Shown piece after piece: positions 23,467-33,172 of a stretch of DNA of 64,000 nt (position 1 is the stretch's first letter; each line of letters starts with the position of its first letter). The stretch spans positions 1 through 64,000 of the forward strand of contig CP074575.1 in assembly GCA_018394315.1 (NCBI GenBank). Reading direction: 5' to 3'. The position numbers were made by a program, and so were the translations under genes. The stretch comes from Mycoplasmatota bacterium. GTDB taxonomy: Bacteria > Bacillota_I > Bacilli_A > MAG-NZ. A model generated the notes under the pieces. The model was not told where the DNA came from, did no database searches, and saw only the letters and a program-made list of their open reading frames with translations.

Positions 23467-24417
23467 GTTTAACATTTCTAGTCTTTTAAAGACATACTTC
23501 AAAACAAATCCAAACAGCTCAAAAGAATTCACTATAACACTAATTAAGAAAACAAGCTTAACACCTATTAATCCAGTATAGTCAAGATATAGTGCACTAC
23601 TTTGTAAAAGAACTAATCCAAGTGCTAAATGTAAAGTATGAGATAATCCTTCGTATGCTAGCTTAAACGATGCCTTTTTTCTATTAATAAAATAAACCAT
23701 TTCTAGAATAATACTAACTGACCAAAAGAAATTGAATACCAACACGTATTTATTAATAAATTCGATATTTACCCTATGCCCCAATTTTAGACCAGCATTT
23801 ATAAATAAGTCCTCCCCTTTAGTGATTAGTTCAGGGAAGAAATTGATAATTACTAAAATAGCAATTGAGCCAATTATTGAGATTATCACTTCTACCAATG
23901 AGTGGTCTTTAGAATATTTATGCGACCCAGTCTTAGACTTAGTTACTTTCTTTAAGCCTGCTTCTTCAGGAATTACTTTTTTAAATTTACTATAGACAAT
24001 TAGTAAAACAGTAAAGAATCCAATACCGCTTATTGAGGCAGTGAGTGTATTTGCAAATATACTGAGAACTTCGGTGAATATTTGGGAATCTCTCAAATCA
24101 CTAGATAGTAGTTTTACGAAGAAAGAAGCCGTGAAGGCAATGAATACCGCAAAAACAATAAACTTAACAACCAACATATATAGTTTAGTATATGTTGCTG
24201 GAATGATGTGTCTTTCACTGTAGTATTTTTCCGCTACTTCTTCTGGATCTCCGTAAACCTTCAAAAATTCTTCAATTTCAGAACCAGTTGGACTCTCACC
24301 AAACTTTTCTTCTATTTCATCTAAAAGAAATGATCTAAGCTCCATTACAATTGATTCTCTCCCTATGAGAGGTAAGTGCTCTTTCACTGATGTTAAGTAA
24401 TTCTCAACTTTTTTCAT
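23464..24417 (-). CDS. HAAS-domain (DUF1700-like) membrane protein
   Basis: A 317-residue protein. The N-terminal ~70 residues fit the HAAS signalling domain (ESIVMELRSFLLDEIEEKFG, then YGDPEEVAEKYYSE). Seven or so hydrophobic segments follow. HAAS proteins are usually encoded beside a PadR repressor, as here (4-nt overlap). The family is thought to sense membrane or antibiotic stress; the exact role is unknown. Confidence 0.8.
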   Translation of the reverse strand: MKKVENYLTSVKEHLPLIGRESIVMELRSFLLDEIEEKFGESPTGSEIEEFLKVYGDPEEVAEKYYSERHIIPATYTKLYMLVVKFIVFAVFIAFTASFFVKLLSSDLRDSQIFTEVLSIFANTLTASISGIGFFTVLLIVYSKFKKVIPEEAGLKKVTKSKTGSHKYSKDHSLVEVIISIIGSIAILVIINFFPELITKGEDLFINAGLKLGHRVNIEFINKYVLVFNFFWSVSIILEMVYFINRKKASFKLAYEGLSHTLHLALGLVLLQSSALYLDYTGLIGVKLVFLISVIVNSFELFGFVLKYVFKRLEMLN

Positions 24418-24755
24418 TTTATCTCCTCCTCGATTAAATTTATTTTTTTAATAAGGTCAACCCACTCCTTACTAAGAGTTTCTAAAACTCTTTCACCAAA
24501 TTCACTAATTTGATAATACTTACGAGGCCTAGATTCATCTACACTCCATTCACTAGAGAGTAATTTCTGTTTTTCTAATCTTCTTAAGAGTGGATATAAT
24601 GTATTTTTCTCTATGGGGATACCAGTTTCTTCAATTTTTCCAACTAACGAATATCCATAAACGCTTTTCTTACAATTTAGTAAAACTATATATACTAAAA
24701 TACCTCGTCTAAATTCTTGTATTAAATTATCTGTTATTTTCTTGTAGTCACTCAT
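24414..24755 (-). CDS. PadR-family transcriptional regulator
   Basis: A 113-residue winged-helix regulator: YGYSLVGKIEETGIPIEKNT then LYPLLRRLEKQKLLSS, with the wing WSVDESRPRKYYQIS. The ATG at 24755 follows GGAGGA. The ORF start at 24803 lies within the promoter/operator, so it is rejected. It is in an operon with the HAAS protein and is likely autoregulated through the palindrome at 24777. Confidence 0.92.
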   Translation of the reverse strand: MSDYKKITDNLIQEFRRGILVYIVLLNCKKSVYGYSLVGKIEETGIPIEKNTLYPLLRRLEKQKLLSSEWSVDESRPRKYYQISEFGERVLETLSKEWVDLIKKINLIEEEIK

Positions 24756-24773
24756 AGAATATCCTCCAAATTT

Positions 24774-24803
24774 ATTATAGTGTATGTCATACACTATTGT
24801 CAA
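24774..24803 (-). promoter_or_regulatory. padR promoter with embedded operator
   Basis: Minus strand TTGACA-N18-TATAAT. A 21-bp palindrome (24777-24797; arms ATAGTGTATG and CATACACTAT around one base) fills the spacer, the usual ATGT/ACAT-type PadR operator. Confidence 0.82.
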
Positions 24804-24830
24804 TATACAAATATATAATTAATTAAGCAT

Positions 24831-24858
24831 AAAAAAAGTAAATCCAAATGATTTACTT
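24831..24858 (-). terminator. Terminator of the molybdenum/tungsten cofactor operon
   Basis: AAGTAAATC/GATTTACTT stem with 5-nt loop and a minus-strand T run, right after the MOSC gene stop. Confidence 0.85.
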
Positions 24859-25294
24859 ATTCAACAACCTCTATTGTATCACCTTTTTTTACAATTCCAC
24901 CTTGTAAAACTTTAGTGAATATACCTTCTCTAGGCATTATACAATCTCCTACTTGTTTAGATATTTCACATCCAGAATGACATTTTTTACCAATTTGAGT
25001 CAACTCTTGGATGGTTTCACCAATCTTAAATTTTGTACCAATTTTATAACTAGCTAAATTTAGCCCGCTAGTAGTTATGTTTTCAGCAAAAGAACCATGA
25101 CATAGACCAGTAGCTCCCTTTTCCTCCATTTTCTTGACACTTTCTAAACCTAGAAAACTTACTTGTCTGTGCCAATCACCAGCATGAGAATCTCCAACGA
25201 TCCCATGATTAGCTCTAAATCTAGCTGCTGGTATTTCATATTTCTTAGTTCCTTTTTTTTCGCTAATATTAATTGATTCTACATATCCAATCAT
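24857..25294 (-). CDS. MOSC-domain protein
   Basis: A 145-residue stand-alone MOSC domain, the domain also found at the C-terminus of molybdenum cofactor sulfurases. Visible: GIVGDSHAGDWHRQVSFLG, CHGSFAENITTSGLNL, IGKKCHSGCEI and CIMPREGIF. It probably binds or modifies the molybdopterin cofactor, for instance with the Cys residues handling sulfur. It shares a base with the end of moaC and is last in the cofactor operon. Confidence 0.85.
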   Translation of the reverse strand: MIGYVESINISEKKGTKKYEIPAARFRANHGIVGDSHAGDWHRQVSFLGLESVKKMEEKGATGLCHGSFAENITTSGLNLASYKIGTKFKIGETIQELTQIGKKCHSGCEISKQVGDCIMPREGIFTKVLQGGIVKKGDTIEVVE

Positions 25295-25761
25295 TATTCT
25301 TCCCTCCTATAAACACCACTTTTTCCACCGCTTTTTTCTAATAAGCAAATGTCAGTTATCTTCATGTCCTTATCGACCGCTTTACACATGTCATATATAG
25401 TTAAAGCACTAACACTAACAGCACTTAGTGCTTCCATCTCAACTCCTGTTTGTCCATTACAAGAAACACTAGAAATAATTTCAACAAAATTATCTCCTAA
25501 ACTAAATGAAATATCAACTCCACTAATCATAATCGGATGACACATAGGTATAATATCGGATGTTTTTTTAGCAGCCATTACTCCTGCAACTTGCGCAACA
25601 GCAAGAACATCACCTTTTTTATGTCCACCACTTTTAATTAACTCTAGAGTTTCTTTTCTCATGTAGATTTTACCACTTGCGATAGCGTTTCTTGTAGTGT
25701 TAGCTTTATCGCTAACATTAACCATTTTAGCTCTTCCATCTTTATTGAAATGAGTTAACAT
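25294..25761 (-). CDS. moaC: Cyclic pyranopterin monophosphate synthase MoaC
   Basis: A 155-residue MoaC, which with MoaA converts GTP to cyclic pyranopterin monophosphate in molybdopterin synthesis. Signatures are [65 protein letters not shown] and [13 protein letters not shown] 25761 is used because AGGTGG lies 5 nt before it. Confidence 0.95.
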   Translation of the reverse strand: MLTHFNKDGRAKMVNVSDKANTTRNAIASGKIYMRKETLELIKSGGHKKGDVLAVAQVAGVMAAKKTSDIIPMCHPIMISGVDISFSLGDNFVEIISSVSCNGQTGVEMEALSAVSVSALTIYDMCKAVDKDMKITDICLLEKSGGKSGVYRREE

Positions 25762-25762
25762 A

Positions 25763-26701
25763 TTAACCACCTATCCTGTTCATAGATCTTGTTATTTCAT
25801 TTTCTTTTGATTCATCGATATCGTGCTCTTCAGGTTTAGATTCTACTGCCTCTTTTAGTTTATCGTAAATTGAAGTACTTAGATCAAAAATATCAATCTC
25901 ATCATCTTTATGTAAACAAGGCTTGATTTTTCCATCTGAAGTAATTCTTAATCGATTACATCTACTACAAAATTTCTTGCTAATAGGATTGATTAATCCA
26001 ATTGCTCCTGGTTTATTATCTTCTTTATAATATCTTGTATTTAAATCTTCCTTAAACAATTTTAAATTTGGATTTGCCTTTAAAATAGCTTCATTCTTTA
26101 AGTAGTGATCTTCCCAACTAAATTCTAGATGTCCTATCGGCATAAGTTCAATAAATCTTATCAATAGATCATACTTTTGACTTAGTTCAACGAACTCGTT
26201 TATTTCATCAGAGTTTATCCCATTCATTAAAACCACATTAATCTTGATTGGTTCCATTCCATTATCTTTTAATTCTTTAATAAGTTCAAGATAATCAAAC
26301 ATCTCTTTACCCGTAATACTTTTAAAAACATCTTTCTTAAGAGTATCTAAACTAAGATTAATACGGCTAACTCCAGCTTCTTTTAACTTTTTAACATTAC
26401 CTATTAGTAAAACACCATTTGTTGTCATAGTGACTTCATTAATACCCTTAACTGAACTTATTTCTTTAATTAAGTCATAGATACCTTTTCTAACAAGTGG
26501 CTCACCACCTGTAATTCTAACTTTCTTAATACCAATCTTAACAGCTTCTTTTACTAATTCAATTATTTCTTCATTTCTTAAAATATCATCATGAGTAACT
26601 TTGTTAATCCCATCTGGCATACAATATGAGCATCTCAAGTTACATCTATCTGTTACCGAAATACGTAAATAATCTATCTCCCTATTATACTTGTCCCTCA
26701 T
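25763..26701 (-). CDS. moaA: GTP 3',8-cyclase MoaA
   Basis: A 312-residue radical SAM enzyme, first step of molybdopterin synthesis. N-terminal cluster motif CNLRCSYC; C-terminal cluster [22 protein letters not shown]-binding and reaction need the terminal Gly-Gly, present as IGG at the end. [12 protein letters not shown] is the SAM-binding glycine motif. Start overlaps the upstream MoeA-like gene by 17 nt. Confidence 0.96.
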   Translation of the reverse strand: MRDKYNREIDYLRISVTDRCNLRCSYCMPDGINKVTHDDILRNEEIIELVKEAVKIGIKKVRITGGEPLVRKGIYDLIKEISSVKGINEVTMTTNGVLLIGNVKKLKEAGVSRINLSLDTLKKDVFKSITGKEMFDYLELIKELKDNGMEPIKINVVLMNGINSDEINEFVELSQKYDLLIRFIELMPIGHLEFSWEDHYLKNEAILKANPNLKLFKEDLNTRYYKEDNKPGAIGLINPISKKFCSRCNRLRITSDGKIKPCLHKDDEIDIFDLSTSIYDKLKEAVESKPEEHDIDESKENEITRSMNRIGG

Positions 26702-28571
26702 CTACTTCACCTACAATTTTCCCTGTGTCTTTAACAATATATCCACCAATTTTAATTAGTTTGTTCGAAAACTCTTCACTTCTAAGTACTTCAATAAATT
26801 TACTAAAAATCTTACTTCCTAATATTGATTTTTTAACTAAAAAATCATATTTCTCCTCTGCTACCTTAATGAAATCTAGACCTTTCATGTGAGCAACACT
26901 TTCAATTCCCATTCCAGCATCTGCTTTACCATCAGCTATAGCACTTGCGATAGTCATATGTGTAGTTAATTCATAACTATAGCCATCAATTGACTTTGGA
27001 TCAATACCCTTTTCGCTAAGTAAATGATCAAGCAATATTCTAGTACCAGAACCGCGTTGTCTATTCACAAACTTAATATCATTAGCTAAATCATTAATTG
27101 AATTAATATTTTTTGGGTTACCTTTTTTAACCATTATTCCTTGGTTTCTTAATACACCCCTAACTAAGACTGCATCTAGCTCATATTTACTAATGACATC
27201 ATTATAAATACCCTCTTTTAAAATATGAATTGGAGCAATATGGCACTCATTATTTTTAATAGCTAAAACTCCGCCAAATGAGCCAACATGCGTAGATGAT
27301 AATCTAAATTTATCTCTACTCATGAAATCATCTATATAATCAACTAAAATGTCATGACTACCAATAGATACTAGAGTGTTATTTACTTCATTTAAAGTTT
27401 TAAAGAGTTTAATATCAACGATTTCTCCTCGTTCAAAACCTTCATAATCTTTTGGAATCACCATAATTCCATCTGCTTTGACTAAACTCATTGTAACCCC
27501 AGCACCTCTATTTAAAGGGGTACAAACTAAATCACCATTCACATAGCCTAACTTAACTCTAACATATTCATGGTGTTTTAACGAGGAATATACTTTCTTA
27601 CTTAAAATTGCCTTTACCGTATTTACACTTGAAGCCTGCTTAAGAAATTTCATAAGTATTTCTTTAACAACAACTTCAAAGGAAATAAATGTAGATACAG
27701 GATAACCAGGTAATCCAACAACGATTACATCACCTATTCTCCCTATAATTGTAGGTTTACCGGGTTTAATACTTATTCCATGTATTAAAACCTCTCCTAA
27801 GTCTTCAACTATCGCTTTGGAATAATCCTTTGTTCCAGCACTACTTCCCGCTCCGATGATTAATAAATCGGATTTTTCGCACATCTTTAGAATGTTATTC
27901 TTAAGTTCTTCATAATTATCCTTTACAACAGGATTTACTAAAGCTTCGCACCCTAATTCTCTTATAGTGTTAGCAAGAAAGTGTGAATTAGAATCAATAA
28001 TCTTCCCAACTTCTATTTCTTTTGCATCGTTAATAATCTCTGAACCAGTTGGCATTATCGATACCACCGGCTTTTTAATTACATTTATTTTTGTTAGTCC
28101 ACCTGCAATCATTGCTGAAATATCAACTGGTCTAATCTTATGATTTCTTGGAATAATCATTTCACCTTCGACAACATCTTCACCAATTGGTCTAATATGT
28201 TGAAACGAACTTGCTGACTTGATTATATTTACTTCGCCATCTATATCAATTATATCTTCAATCATTATTACTGCATCATAATTATCAGGAATTGGATTAC
28301 CAGTGTTTACTTCAACATAATCGTTTATCTTGACCATGTTCGTTTCACTAGCTAAAAGGGTATCTTTAGATTTAACTGCTATTCCATCCATTGCACTAGC
28401 ATTATAAAATGGGCTTGATAATCTTGCGATAACCTCTTCATATGTAATTCTTCCAAGTGACTCAGATATATTAATTTCTTCAAACGAAAATTCGCGAATA
28501 CTTACTAAATCATCAATTACCGTTTTTAACTCATCTAAGTCTATTGAATTCAAGTATATATTACGTTTCAT
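26685..28571 (-). CDS. MoeA fused to a periplasmic-binding-protein-like domain
   Basis: A 628-residue protein. The first ~400 residues are MoeA (molybdopterin molybdenumtransferase): SSPFYNASAMDGIAVKS, MPTGSEI, IGAGSSAGTKDYS, HGISIKPGKPTIIG, GLPGYPVSTFISF. Residues ~420-620 form a PBP-like domain (IAPIHILKE, KKGNPKNINSINDL, RQRGSGTRILLDHLLSEKG, AVADG-type end), a fusion seen in Clostridia-like genomes and thought to sense or deliver molybdate/tungstate. It lies between moaA and a second moeA. Confidence 0.92.
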   Translation of the reverse strand: MKRNIYLNSIDLDELKTVIDDLVSIREFSFEEINISESLGRITYEEVIARLSSPFYNASAMDGIAVKSKDTLLASETNMVKINDYVEVNTGNPIPDNYDAVIMIEDIIDIDGEVNIIKSASSFQHIRPIGEDVVEGEMIIPRNHKIRPVDISAMIAGGLTKINVIKKPVVSIMPTGSEIINDAKEIEVGKIIDSNSHFLANTIRELGCEALVNPVVKDNYEELKNNILKMCEKSDLLIIGAGSSAGTKDYSKAIVEDLGEVLIHGISIKPGKPTIIGRIGDVIVVGLPGYPVSTFISFEVVVKEILMKFLKQASSVNTVKAILSKKVYSSLKHHEYVRVKLGYVNGDLVCTPLNRGAGVTMSLVKADGIMVIPKDYEGFERGEIVDIKLFKTLNEVNNTLVSIGSHDILVDYIDDFMSRDKFRLSSTHVGSFGGVLAIKNNECHIAPIHILKEGIYNDVISKYELDAVLVRGVLRNQGIMVKKGNPKNINSINDLANDIKFVNRQRGSGTRILLDHLLSEKGIDPKSIDGYSYELTTHMTIASAIADGKADAGMGIESVAHMKGLDFIKVAEEKYDFLVKKSILGSKIFSKFIEVLRSEEFSNKLIKIGGYIVKDTGKIVGEVDEGQV

Positions 28572-29783
28572 CTAATCACCAAACCTATAAACTTTCACAT
28601 TTGTACCAGCAACTAACCCTTCACTAAATTCACTTATCACAATATATCCATTAGCCTTCGATAGAGCTAACATCATTCCAGATTTCGTGAATAATGGAAT
28701 AACTTTACCATTATTGTACTCAACAAGTTGATAAGTTCTTCTTCCTCTTGCTGAATGAACATTCATCTTAAGTTCACCCTCATAGTAAGGTAAATCTCTT
28801 TTCTTCATTCCGTAGATATAACTTACCATATCATTAATAAATGTATTTAAAACAACATAAGCACTTGTTGGTTGACCAGGTAATCCAAAAAATAGCTTGT
28901 TGTTATATCTCGCAATAATGGTAGGCTTCCCTGGTTTAATATTTATTCCATGTACAAGCAATTCAGCATTTATTTCATTCATTACTTTAATAGTATAATC
29001 CTTAGTACCAACACTACTTCCACCTGAAGTTATAACTATATCATTACTATTAAATCCATCAAGAATTGCTTTCTTATACTTTAAGAAATCATCCTTTATA
29101 ACTAAAGTATCTGTTACAATTAAACCGATATTTTCTAAGTACTTAGAAACAGTATAAGTGTTGATATCTCTTATTTCACCTACTTTAGGCGCTTCATGAG
29201 GTCTAACAATTTCATCACCAGTGGAAATAACCAGACACTTAATCTTTTTATACACTGTCACTTCCTTAACACCTAAAGCAGTTAACACACCGATATGTCT
29301 TTCATTTATCATTGTCCCTTTTTTAAGCACCAAGTCATCAGTAGATATATCTGACCCTTTCAGTAAAACGTTTTCCCATTTACTAGTAGGGTTATTCACA
29401 ATTACTTCGTCTTTAAGCAATTCAGTATTTTCAACCATCACGACACTATCAGCACCACTTGGCAAATGTCCACCGGTTGGAACATAAACAGTCTCCTCAT
29501 CACTAACTTGGAATTTACTCTCTTCACCCATTAACACTTCGCCAAGATTTTTCAAAACAACAGGAATACTACTTGAAGCTAATTGCGTAACAGAGTGTGA
29601 TACTGCATAACCGTCAACAGTACTTCGGTTAAAATGAGGTACATTCTCGGTTGCGTAAATATCTTTAGCTAAAATAAATCCGTAAGAGTTCACGCTTTCA
29701 ACTTGAAACACCTCTAAATACATATTTGAAAACTTTTCACCAATCAGTTCAATAGTTTCATCAATAGTTCTTACCTTAAACAT
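28572..29783 (-). CDS. moeA: Molybdopterin molybdenumtransferase MoeA (second copy)
   Basis: A 403-residue MoeA: PHFNRSTVDGYAV, VPTGGHLPSGADSVVMVE, STGDEI, TSGGSSVGTKDYT, HGINIKPGKPTIIA, GLPGQPTSAYVV. It inserts molybdate or tungstate into adenylylated molybdopterin. ATG 29783 follows AGGTGA, overlapping tupC by 8 nt. Two MoeAs in one operon may divide molybdenum and tungsten, as proposed for archaea with two MoeA forms; no direct proof here. Confidence 0.93.
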   Translation of the reverse strand: MFKVRTIDETIELIGEKFSNMYLEVFQVESVNSYGFILAKDIYATENVPHFNRSTVDGYAVSHSVTQLASSSIPVVLKNLGEVLMGEESKFQVSDEETVYVPTGGHLPSGADSVVMVENTELLKDEVIVNNPTSKWENVLLKGSDISTDDLVLKKGTMINERHIGVLTALGVKEVTVYKKIKCLVISTGDEIVRPHEAPKVGEIRDINTYTVSKYLENIGLIVTDTLVIKDDFLKYKKAILDGFNSNDIVITSGGSSVGTKDYTIKVMNEINAELLVHGINIKPGKPTIIARYNNKLFFGLPGQPTSAYVVLNTFINDMVSYIYGMKKRDLPYYEGELKMNVHSARGRRTYQLVEYNNGKVIPLFTKSGMMLALSKANGYIVISEFSEGLVAGTNVKVYRFGD

Positions 29784-30348
29784 TTCTATCACCTAATGAA
29801 TATTCATGTTCCATAACTGCATCTATAAAAGATTTATTATGGGAAATTATATATATATCCATTTCCTTCTTAAGTTCTTTAATTACCTTAATTAATTCGT
29901 CAATAGACTCTAAATCCATATGAGTAGTCGGTTCATCTAGTAATAATATATCCGGATTAAACATAATTCCTCTAATGATAGATACTTTAATTTTCTCACC
30001 ACCAGATAATTTTAGAGCATTTCTCTTAAGTAGAGTTTCTAAACTTAACTTTTCAGCAAGGTACTTTATTTTTTCATCATCTATTTCTAATTTTCTTATT
30101 TCAAGAGAATAAATAATATTCTCATAAACTGTTCTATTAAATAATACTGGTTCTTGTGCAACATAGGTCATGGTCTTTGAATTGATAATTGTTCCACTAT
30201 AGTCAGTTAATCCTGCTAAAGCTCTTAAAAGAGTTGTCTTTCCAGTACCATTACGACCAGTAATCATAGTTACACCACTTTGAAATTCATAATCCGTAAA
30301 TTTCATTTCTATATTAGGGAATCTAACACTTAGATTAGTTATTTTCAT
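29776..30348 (-). CDS. tupC: Tungstate ABC transporter ATP-binding protein
   Basis: A 190-residue compact ATPase: Walker A GRNGTGKTT, signature LSGGEKIK, Walker B ILLLDEPTTHMD, H-loop SHNK. It is short for an ABC ATPase, lacking the C-terminal TOBE domain of ModC. Assignment to tungstate rests on TupA next door. Overlaps tupB by 14 nt. Confidence 0.9.
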   Translation of the reverse strand: MKITNLSVRFPNIEMKFTDYEFQSGVTMITGRNGTGKTTLLRALAGLTDYSGTIINSKTMTYVAQEPVLFNRTVYENIIYSLEIRKLEIDDEKIKYLAEKLSLETLLKRNALKLSGGEKIKVSIIRGIMFNPDILLLDEPTTHMDLESIDELIKVIKELKKEMDIYIISHNKSFIDAVMEHEYSLGDRNV

Positions 30349-30973
30349 ATCGGTACCTCTCTAATAAAGAATTTACGATAAAAGCAATTACTAGTAATAT
30401 TCCACCCATAATTAATGATTCATTTCTATTTCCCATGCTGGTATTTAAAGTTATATAACCAGTCATTACTCTTGTTGAACCCTTAATATTTCCACCAACA
30501 AGAATAACTGCTCCTACCTCAGAAATAGCTCTAGAAAATCCTAATATAATCGCTGTTATTATAAATGGTTTAGTCTCTAACATTATTAATTTAATGATAT
30601 CTTTCTTCTTACCACCTAGTGTCTTTACTGTATCTATAAGTTTAACACTCAACTCTTCAGTCGATGTAATTATATTTCCGGTAATTATTGGTAATATTAG
30701 TAAAGTTTGAGCTATGATAATAGCTTTTGCAGTAAATAGTAAATTCAATCCACCAAGAGGTCCTTCATTGGAAATAATTAGTAAGACAATCAAACCTAAA
30801 ACTACTGGAGGTAAACTCATAAGAGTAAAAATCACTCTTTTTACTGATTTCTTACCAGCGAAATTGCTTATGCTCAAAAAGATTCCCGAAGGAATCCCGA
30901 TTAATGCTGCAATTACTGTAGCAGTTCCTGATACAAATAATGATAGTAAAACTATTTCCAATATTTCATTCAT
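30335..30973 (-). CDS. tupB: Tungstate ABC transporter permease
   Basis: A 212-residue membrane protein with five or six helices and the permease EAA-type loop (VKTLGGKKKDIIKLIMLE). GFSRAISEVGAVILVGGN is typical of molybdate/tungstate permeases. It is encoded between tupA and tupC. Confidence 0.9.
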   Translation of the reverse strand: MNEILEIVLLSLFVSGTATVIAALIGIPSGIFLSISNFAGKKSVKRVIFTLMSLPPVVLGLIVLLIISNEGPLGGLNLLFTAKAIIIAQTLLILPIITGNIITSTEELSVKLIDTVKTLGGKKKDIIKLIMLETKPFIITAIILGFSRAISEVGAVILVGGNIKGSTRVMTGYITLNTSMGNRNESLIMGGILLVIAFIVNSLLERYRYENN

Positions 30974-30981
30974 ATAATCAC

Positions 30982-31737
30982 CTATTCTACATAAAATAGC
31001 TGCTCATTATATTTTCTAAACGCGGAAACTAGTTCTTTTGCTTCACTAGTTAAAATCCAGTTATAAAACTCTTCAGCCACTTTAGAATTTTCAGCATCAG
31101 TTACTTTAATAACACCGTACTGATTCAATAATTCAACTGTATTTTCATATGCAATAACAAGATCTAAATTATCTATCATTGATAAATATGTTCCTCTATC
31201 AGTGAATGTATAACCACCAGCTAGATTAGCCATATTTAAAGTAGAACCCATACTCTGACCAGTTTCTTTATACCAGTCACCACTTGGAGTATAATCAATA
31301 CTATCCCATAAGCTCAATTCTTTCATATGAGTTCCAGAGTTATCTCCTCTTGAATAAAACTCAAGATTATCTTTAATAAAATTAAGAGTTTCAGTTAAGT
31401 TAGTAGAATCTATCTTTTCTGCACCAACGAATATAAAGTCATTATACATGATATCTGCTCGTTTCTCACCATATCCAGATTCTACAAATTCTATTTCTTG
31501 TTCTTTTGCATGCACTAGCAAGATATCAGCATCCTTATTTCTACCTAATTCTAATGCAGCTCCTGTTCCTACTGCTACAACACTTATTTTCACACCTGTT
31601 TCTTCCTCAAAATGTGGTAACAAATAAGCAAGTAATCCACTATTATCTAGTGATGTAGTTGTTGCGATCATCAATTTTTCTTCCTTTTGACATCCAACCA
31701 TTAATAAAACTAATAATACTACTAATATTTTTCTCAT
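30982..31737 (-). CDS. tupA: Tungstate-binding lipoprotein
   Basis: A 251-residue solute-binding lipoprotein with signal peptide and lipobox LMVGC (Cys ~16). The TupA hallmark TTTSLDNSGLLAYLLP follows, with GTGAALELGRNKDADILLVH and SRGDNSGTHMKELSLW. TupA proteins bind tungstate with very high affinity over molybdate. First gene of the tup-moe-moa operon and preceded by a Moco/Tuco-type riboswitch. Confidence 0.93.
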   Translation of the reverse strand: MRKILVVLLVLLMVGCQKEEKLMIATTTSLDNSGLLAYLLPHFEEETGVKISVVAVGTGAALELGRNKDADILLVHAKEQEIEFVESGYGEKRADIMYNDFIFVGAEKIDSTNLTETLNFIKDNLEFYSRGDNSGTHMKELSLWDSIDYTPSGDWYKETGQSMGSTLNMANLAGGYTFTDRGTYLSMIDNLDLVIAYENTVELLNQYGVIKVTDAENSKVAEEFYNWILTSEAKELVSAFRKYNEQLFYVE

Positions 31738-31758
31738 AATCTTCTAGTAATTCGCGCT

Positions 31759-31871
31759 AAAAAAAAGCCGAATTCTCCCCTTCCTTTCCAAACATGGGAG
31801 GCTTAATCATTTCTAATTAAACCCATCGGCTGTAATTTCATAGTACTCCTTAGATAATACAGCTCGGAATG
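31759..31871 (-). ncRNA. Moco/Tuco riboswitch upstream of tupA
   Basis: The minus-strand leader carries features of the Moco RNA motif as in the E. coli moaA leader: CCGAG at the 5' side (P1), GCTGTA/TACAGC hairpin, then the conserved AAGCCTCCCATGTTTGGAAAGG segment shortened here to its core GCCTCCC and TTTGGAAAGG, closing with TTCGG. Eight Us follow the closing strand, so a stabilised P1 could end transcription. Because it precedes tungstate uptake genes, the tungsten cofactor is a plausible ligand, giving feedback control of uptake and cofactor synthesis. Confidence 0.82.
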
Positions 31872-31957
31872 TTTAAATTATTCTATCACAATATTTTTAA
31901 ATTGAATAGCCTATTCTTAAAGTTTAGTGTAAAATAAAATTATACTAGGAGGTACTT

Positions 31958-32446
31958 ATGTTTAGAGTTGGAATTATAGTAGCAAGTGACAAGGGAGCTA
32001 TTGGTGAAAGAGTAGATGCAAGTGGAGAAGTTATCCGTGAAATCATGGTAGAAAATGGATATCAAGTAGTAGACAAAGTGATAGTTCCAGATGAAATGGA
32101 ATTACTCGCAAAACAAATGGAAGAGTGGACTGATAGAAACGAAATAGACCTTATCCTAACAACAGGTGGTACTGGCTTTGCGAAAAGAGATGTTACACCA
32201 GAGGCGACAAAATCAATTATCGAAAAAGAGGTTCCTGGTTTTTCAGAGGTTATGAGATCTGAATCAATGAAAATCACTCCAAAAGCAATGTTATCAAGAG
32301 GGATATCAGGAATTAGGAACTACACATTAATTATCAATATGCCAGGAAGTCCTAAGGCAGTTCAAGAATCATTAGGATTCATACTTCCTGCATTAGACCA
32401 CGGATTAAAAATATTAGTTGGAGAGGCTAGTGAGTGTGCAAGATAA
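31958..32446 (+). CDS. mog: Molybdopterin adenylyltransferase (MogA/MoaB family)
   Basis: A 162-residue MogA/MoaB protein that adenylylates molybdopterin before metal insertion by MoeA. Signatures are TTGGTGFAKRDVTPEAT, SMKITPKAMLSRGISGIR and INMPGSPKAVQESL. Ribosome site AGGAGGT. It is divergent from tupA and co-directional with the MoeB-like gene. Confidence 0.93.
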   Translation: MFRVGIIVASDKGAIGERVDASGEVIREIMVENGYQVVDKVIVPDEMELLAKQMEEWTDRNEIDLILTTGGTGFAKRDVTPEATKSIIEKEVPGFSEVMRSESMKITPKAMLSRGISGIRNYTLIINMPGSPKAVQESLGFILPALDHGLKILVGEASECAR

Positions 32447-32474
32447 ATAAATAGAAAATGTGGGGAAAGATACC

Positions 32475-33149
32475 ATGCGAAAAAGATATATCAAGAACAT
32501 GAATATGTTGACAAAAGAAGAAATTTCAAAAGTTAATTCTGGAAGAGTATGTGTAATTGGATGTGGGGGACTCGGTGGATTTGTAATTGAAGGTCTAGTA
32601 AGGTTAGGATTTGAAAACATGACAATTGTAGATAATGATGTTTTCGATCAAACAAACTTAAATAGACAACTTTTAGCTAATGAATCTAATATATCCGCGT
32701 CAAAATCCTTAATCGCGAGCGAGCGAATTAAGAAAATTAACTCAAATTGTACTGTTAATCCCATTACACTCAAGTTTGATCAAAAATTCGGAAAGAAAAT
32801 CATCGCGAACCACGACATAGTTATCGATGCGGTTGATAATGCTAAGACAAAATTACTTATCGAAGAATACTGTAAAGAATTAAAAATCCCTATGGTACAT
32901 GGGGCTATCGGAGGATGGTTTGGACAAGTCGCTAATATTATGCCCGGTGACGACTTACTAAAAAAAATATATGCGCATGAACAAGAAGGAATTGAGACAG
33001 AATTAGGTAATCCATCATTTACTCCTGCAGTAATAGCTAACATAATGGTTTCAGAAGCATTAAAAATTTATTTAGATAAAGATATATTATCAAATCAACT
33101 TTTGACTGTTAATTTACTTAACAACGAGTTTGAGAAAATTGATTTTTAG
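32475..33149 (+). CDS. ThiF/MoeB-family adenylyltransferase
   Basis: A 224-residue E1-like enzyme: nucleotide loop VIGCGGLGGFVIEGL, DNDVFDQTNLNRQL adenylation motif and IDAVDNAKTK. It lacks the zinc Cys pairs and rhodanese domain of long MoeB forms. It probably adenylates the C-terminus of a MoaD-like sulfur carrier. The ATG at 32475 aligns with the start of its paralogue at 50737 (both begin with a MIERY/MRKRY-type sequence), so it is preferred to GTG 32460. Confidence 0.88.
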   Translation: MRKRYIKNMNMLTKEEISKVNSGRVCVIGCGGLGGFVIEGLVRLGFENMTIVDNDVFDQTNLNRQLLANESNISASKSLIASERIKKINSNCTVNPITLKFDQKFGKKIIANHDIVIDAVDNAKTKLLIEEYCKELKIPMVHGAIGGWFGQVANIMPGDDLLKKIYAHEQEGIETELGNPSFTPAVIANIMVSEALKIYLDKDILSNQLLTVNLLNNEFEKIDF

Positions 33150-33172
33150 TTAATGTACATGGAGGTTTTTAT

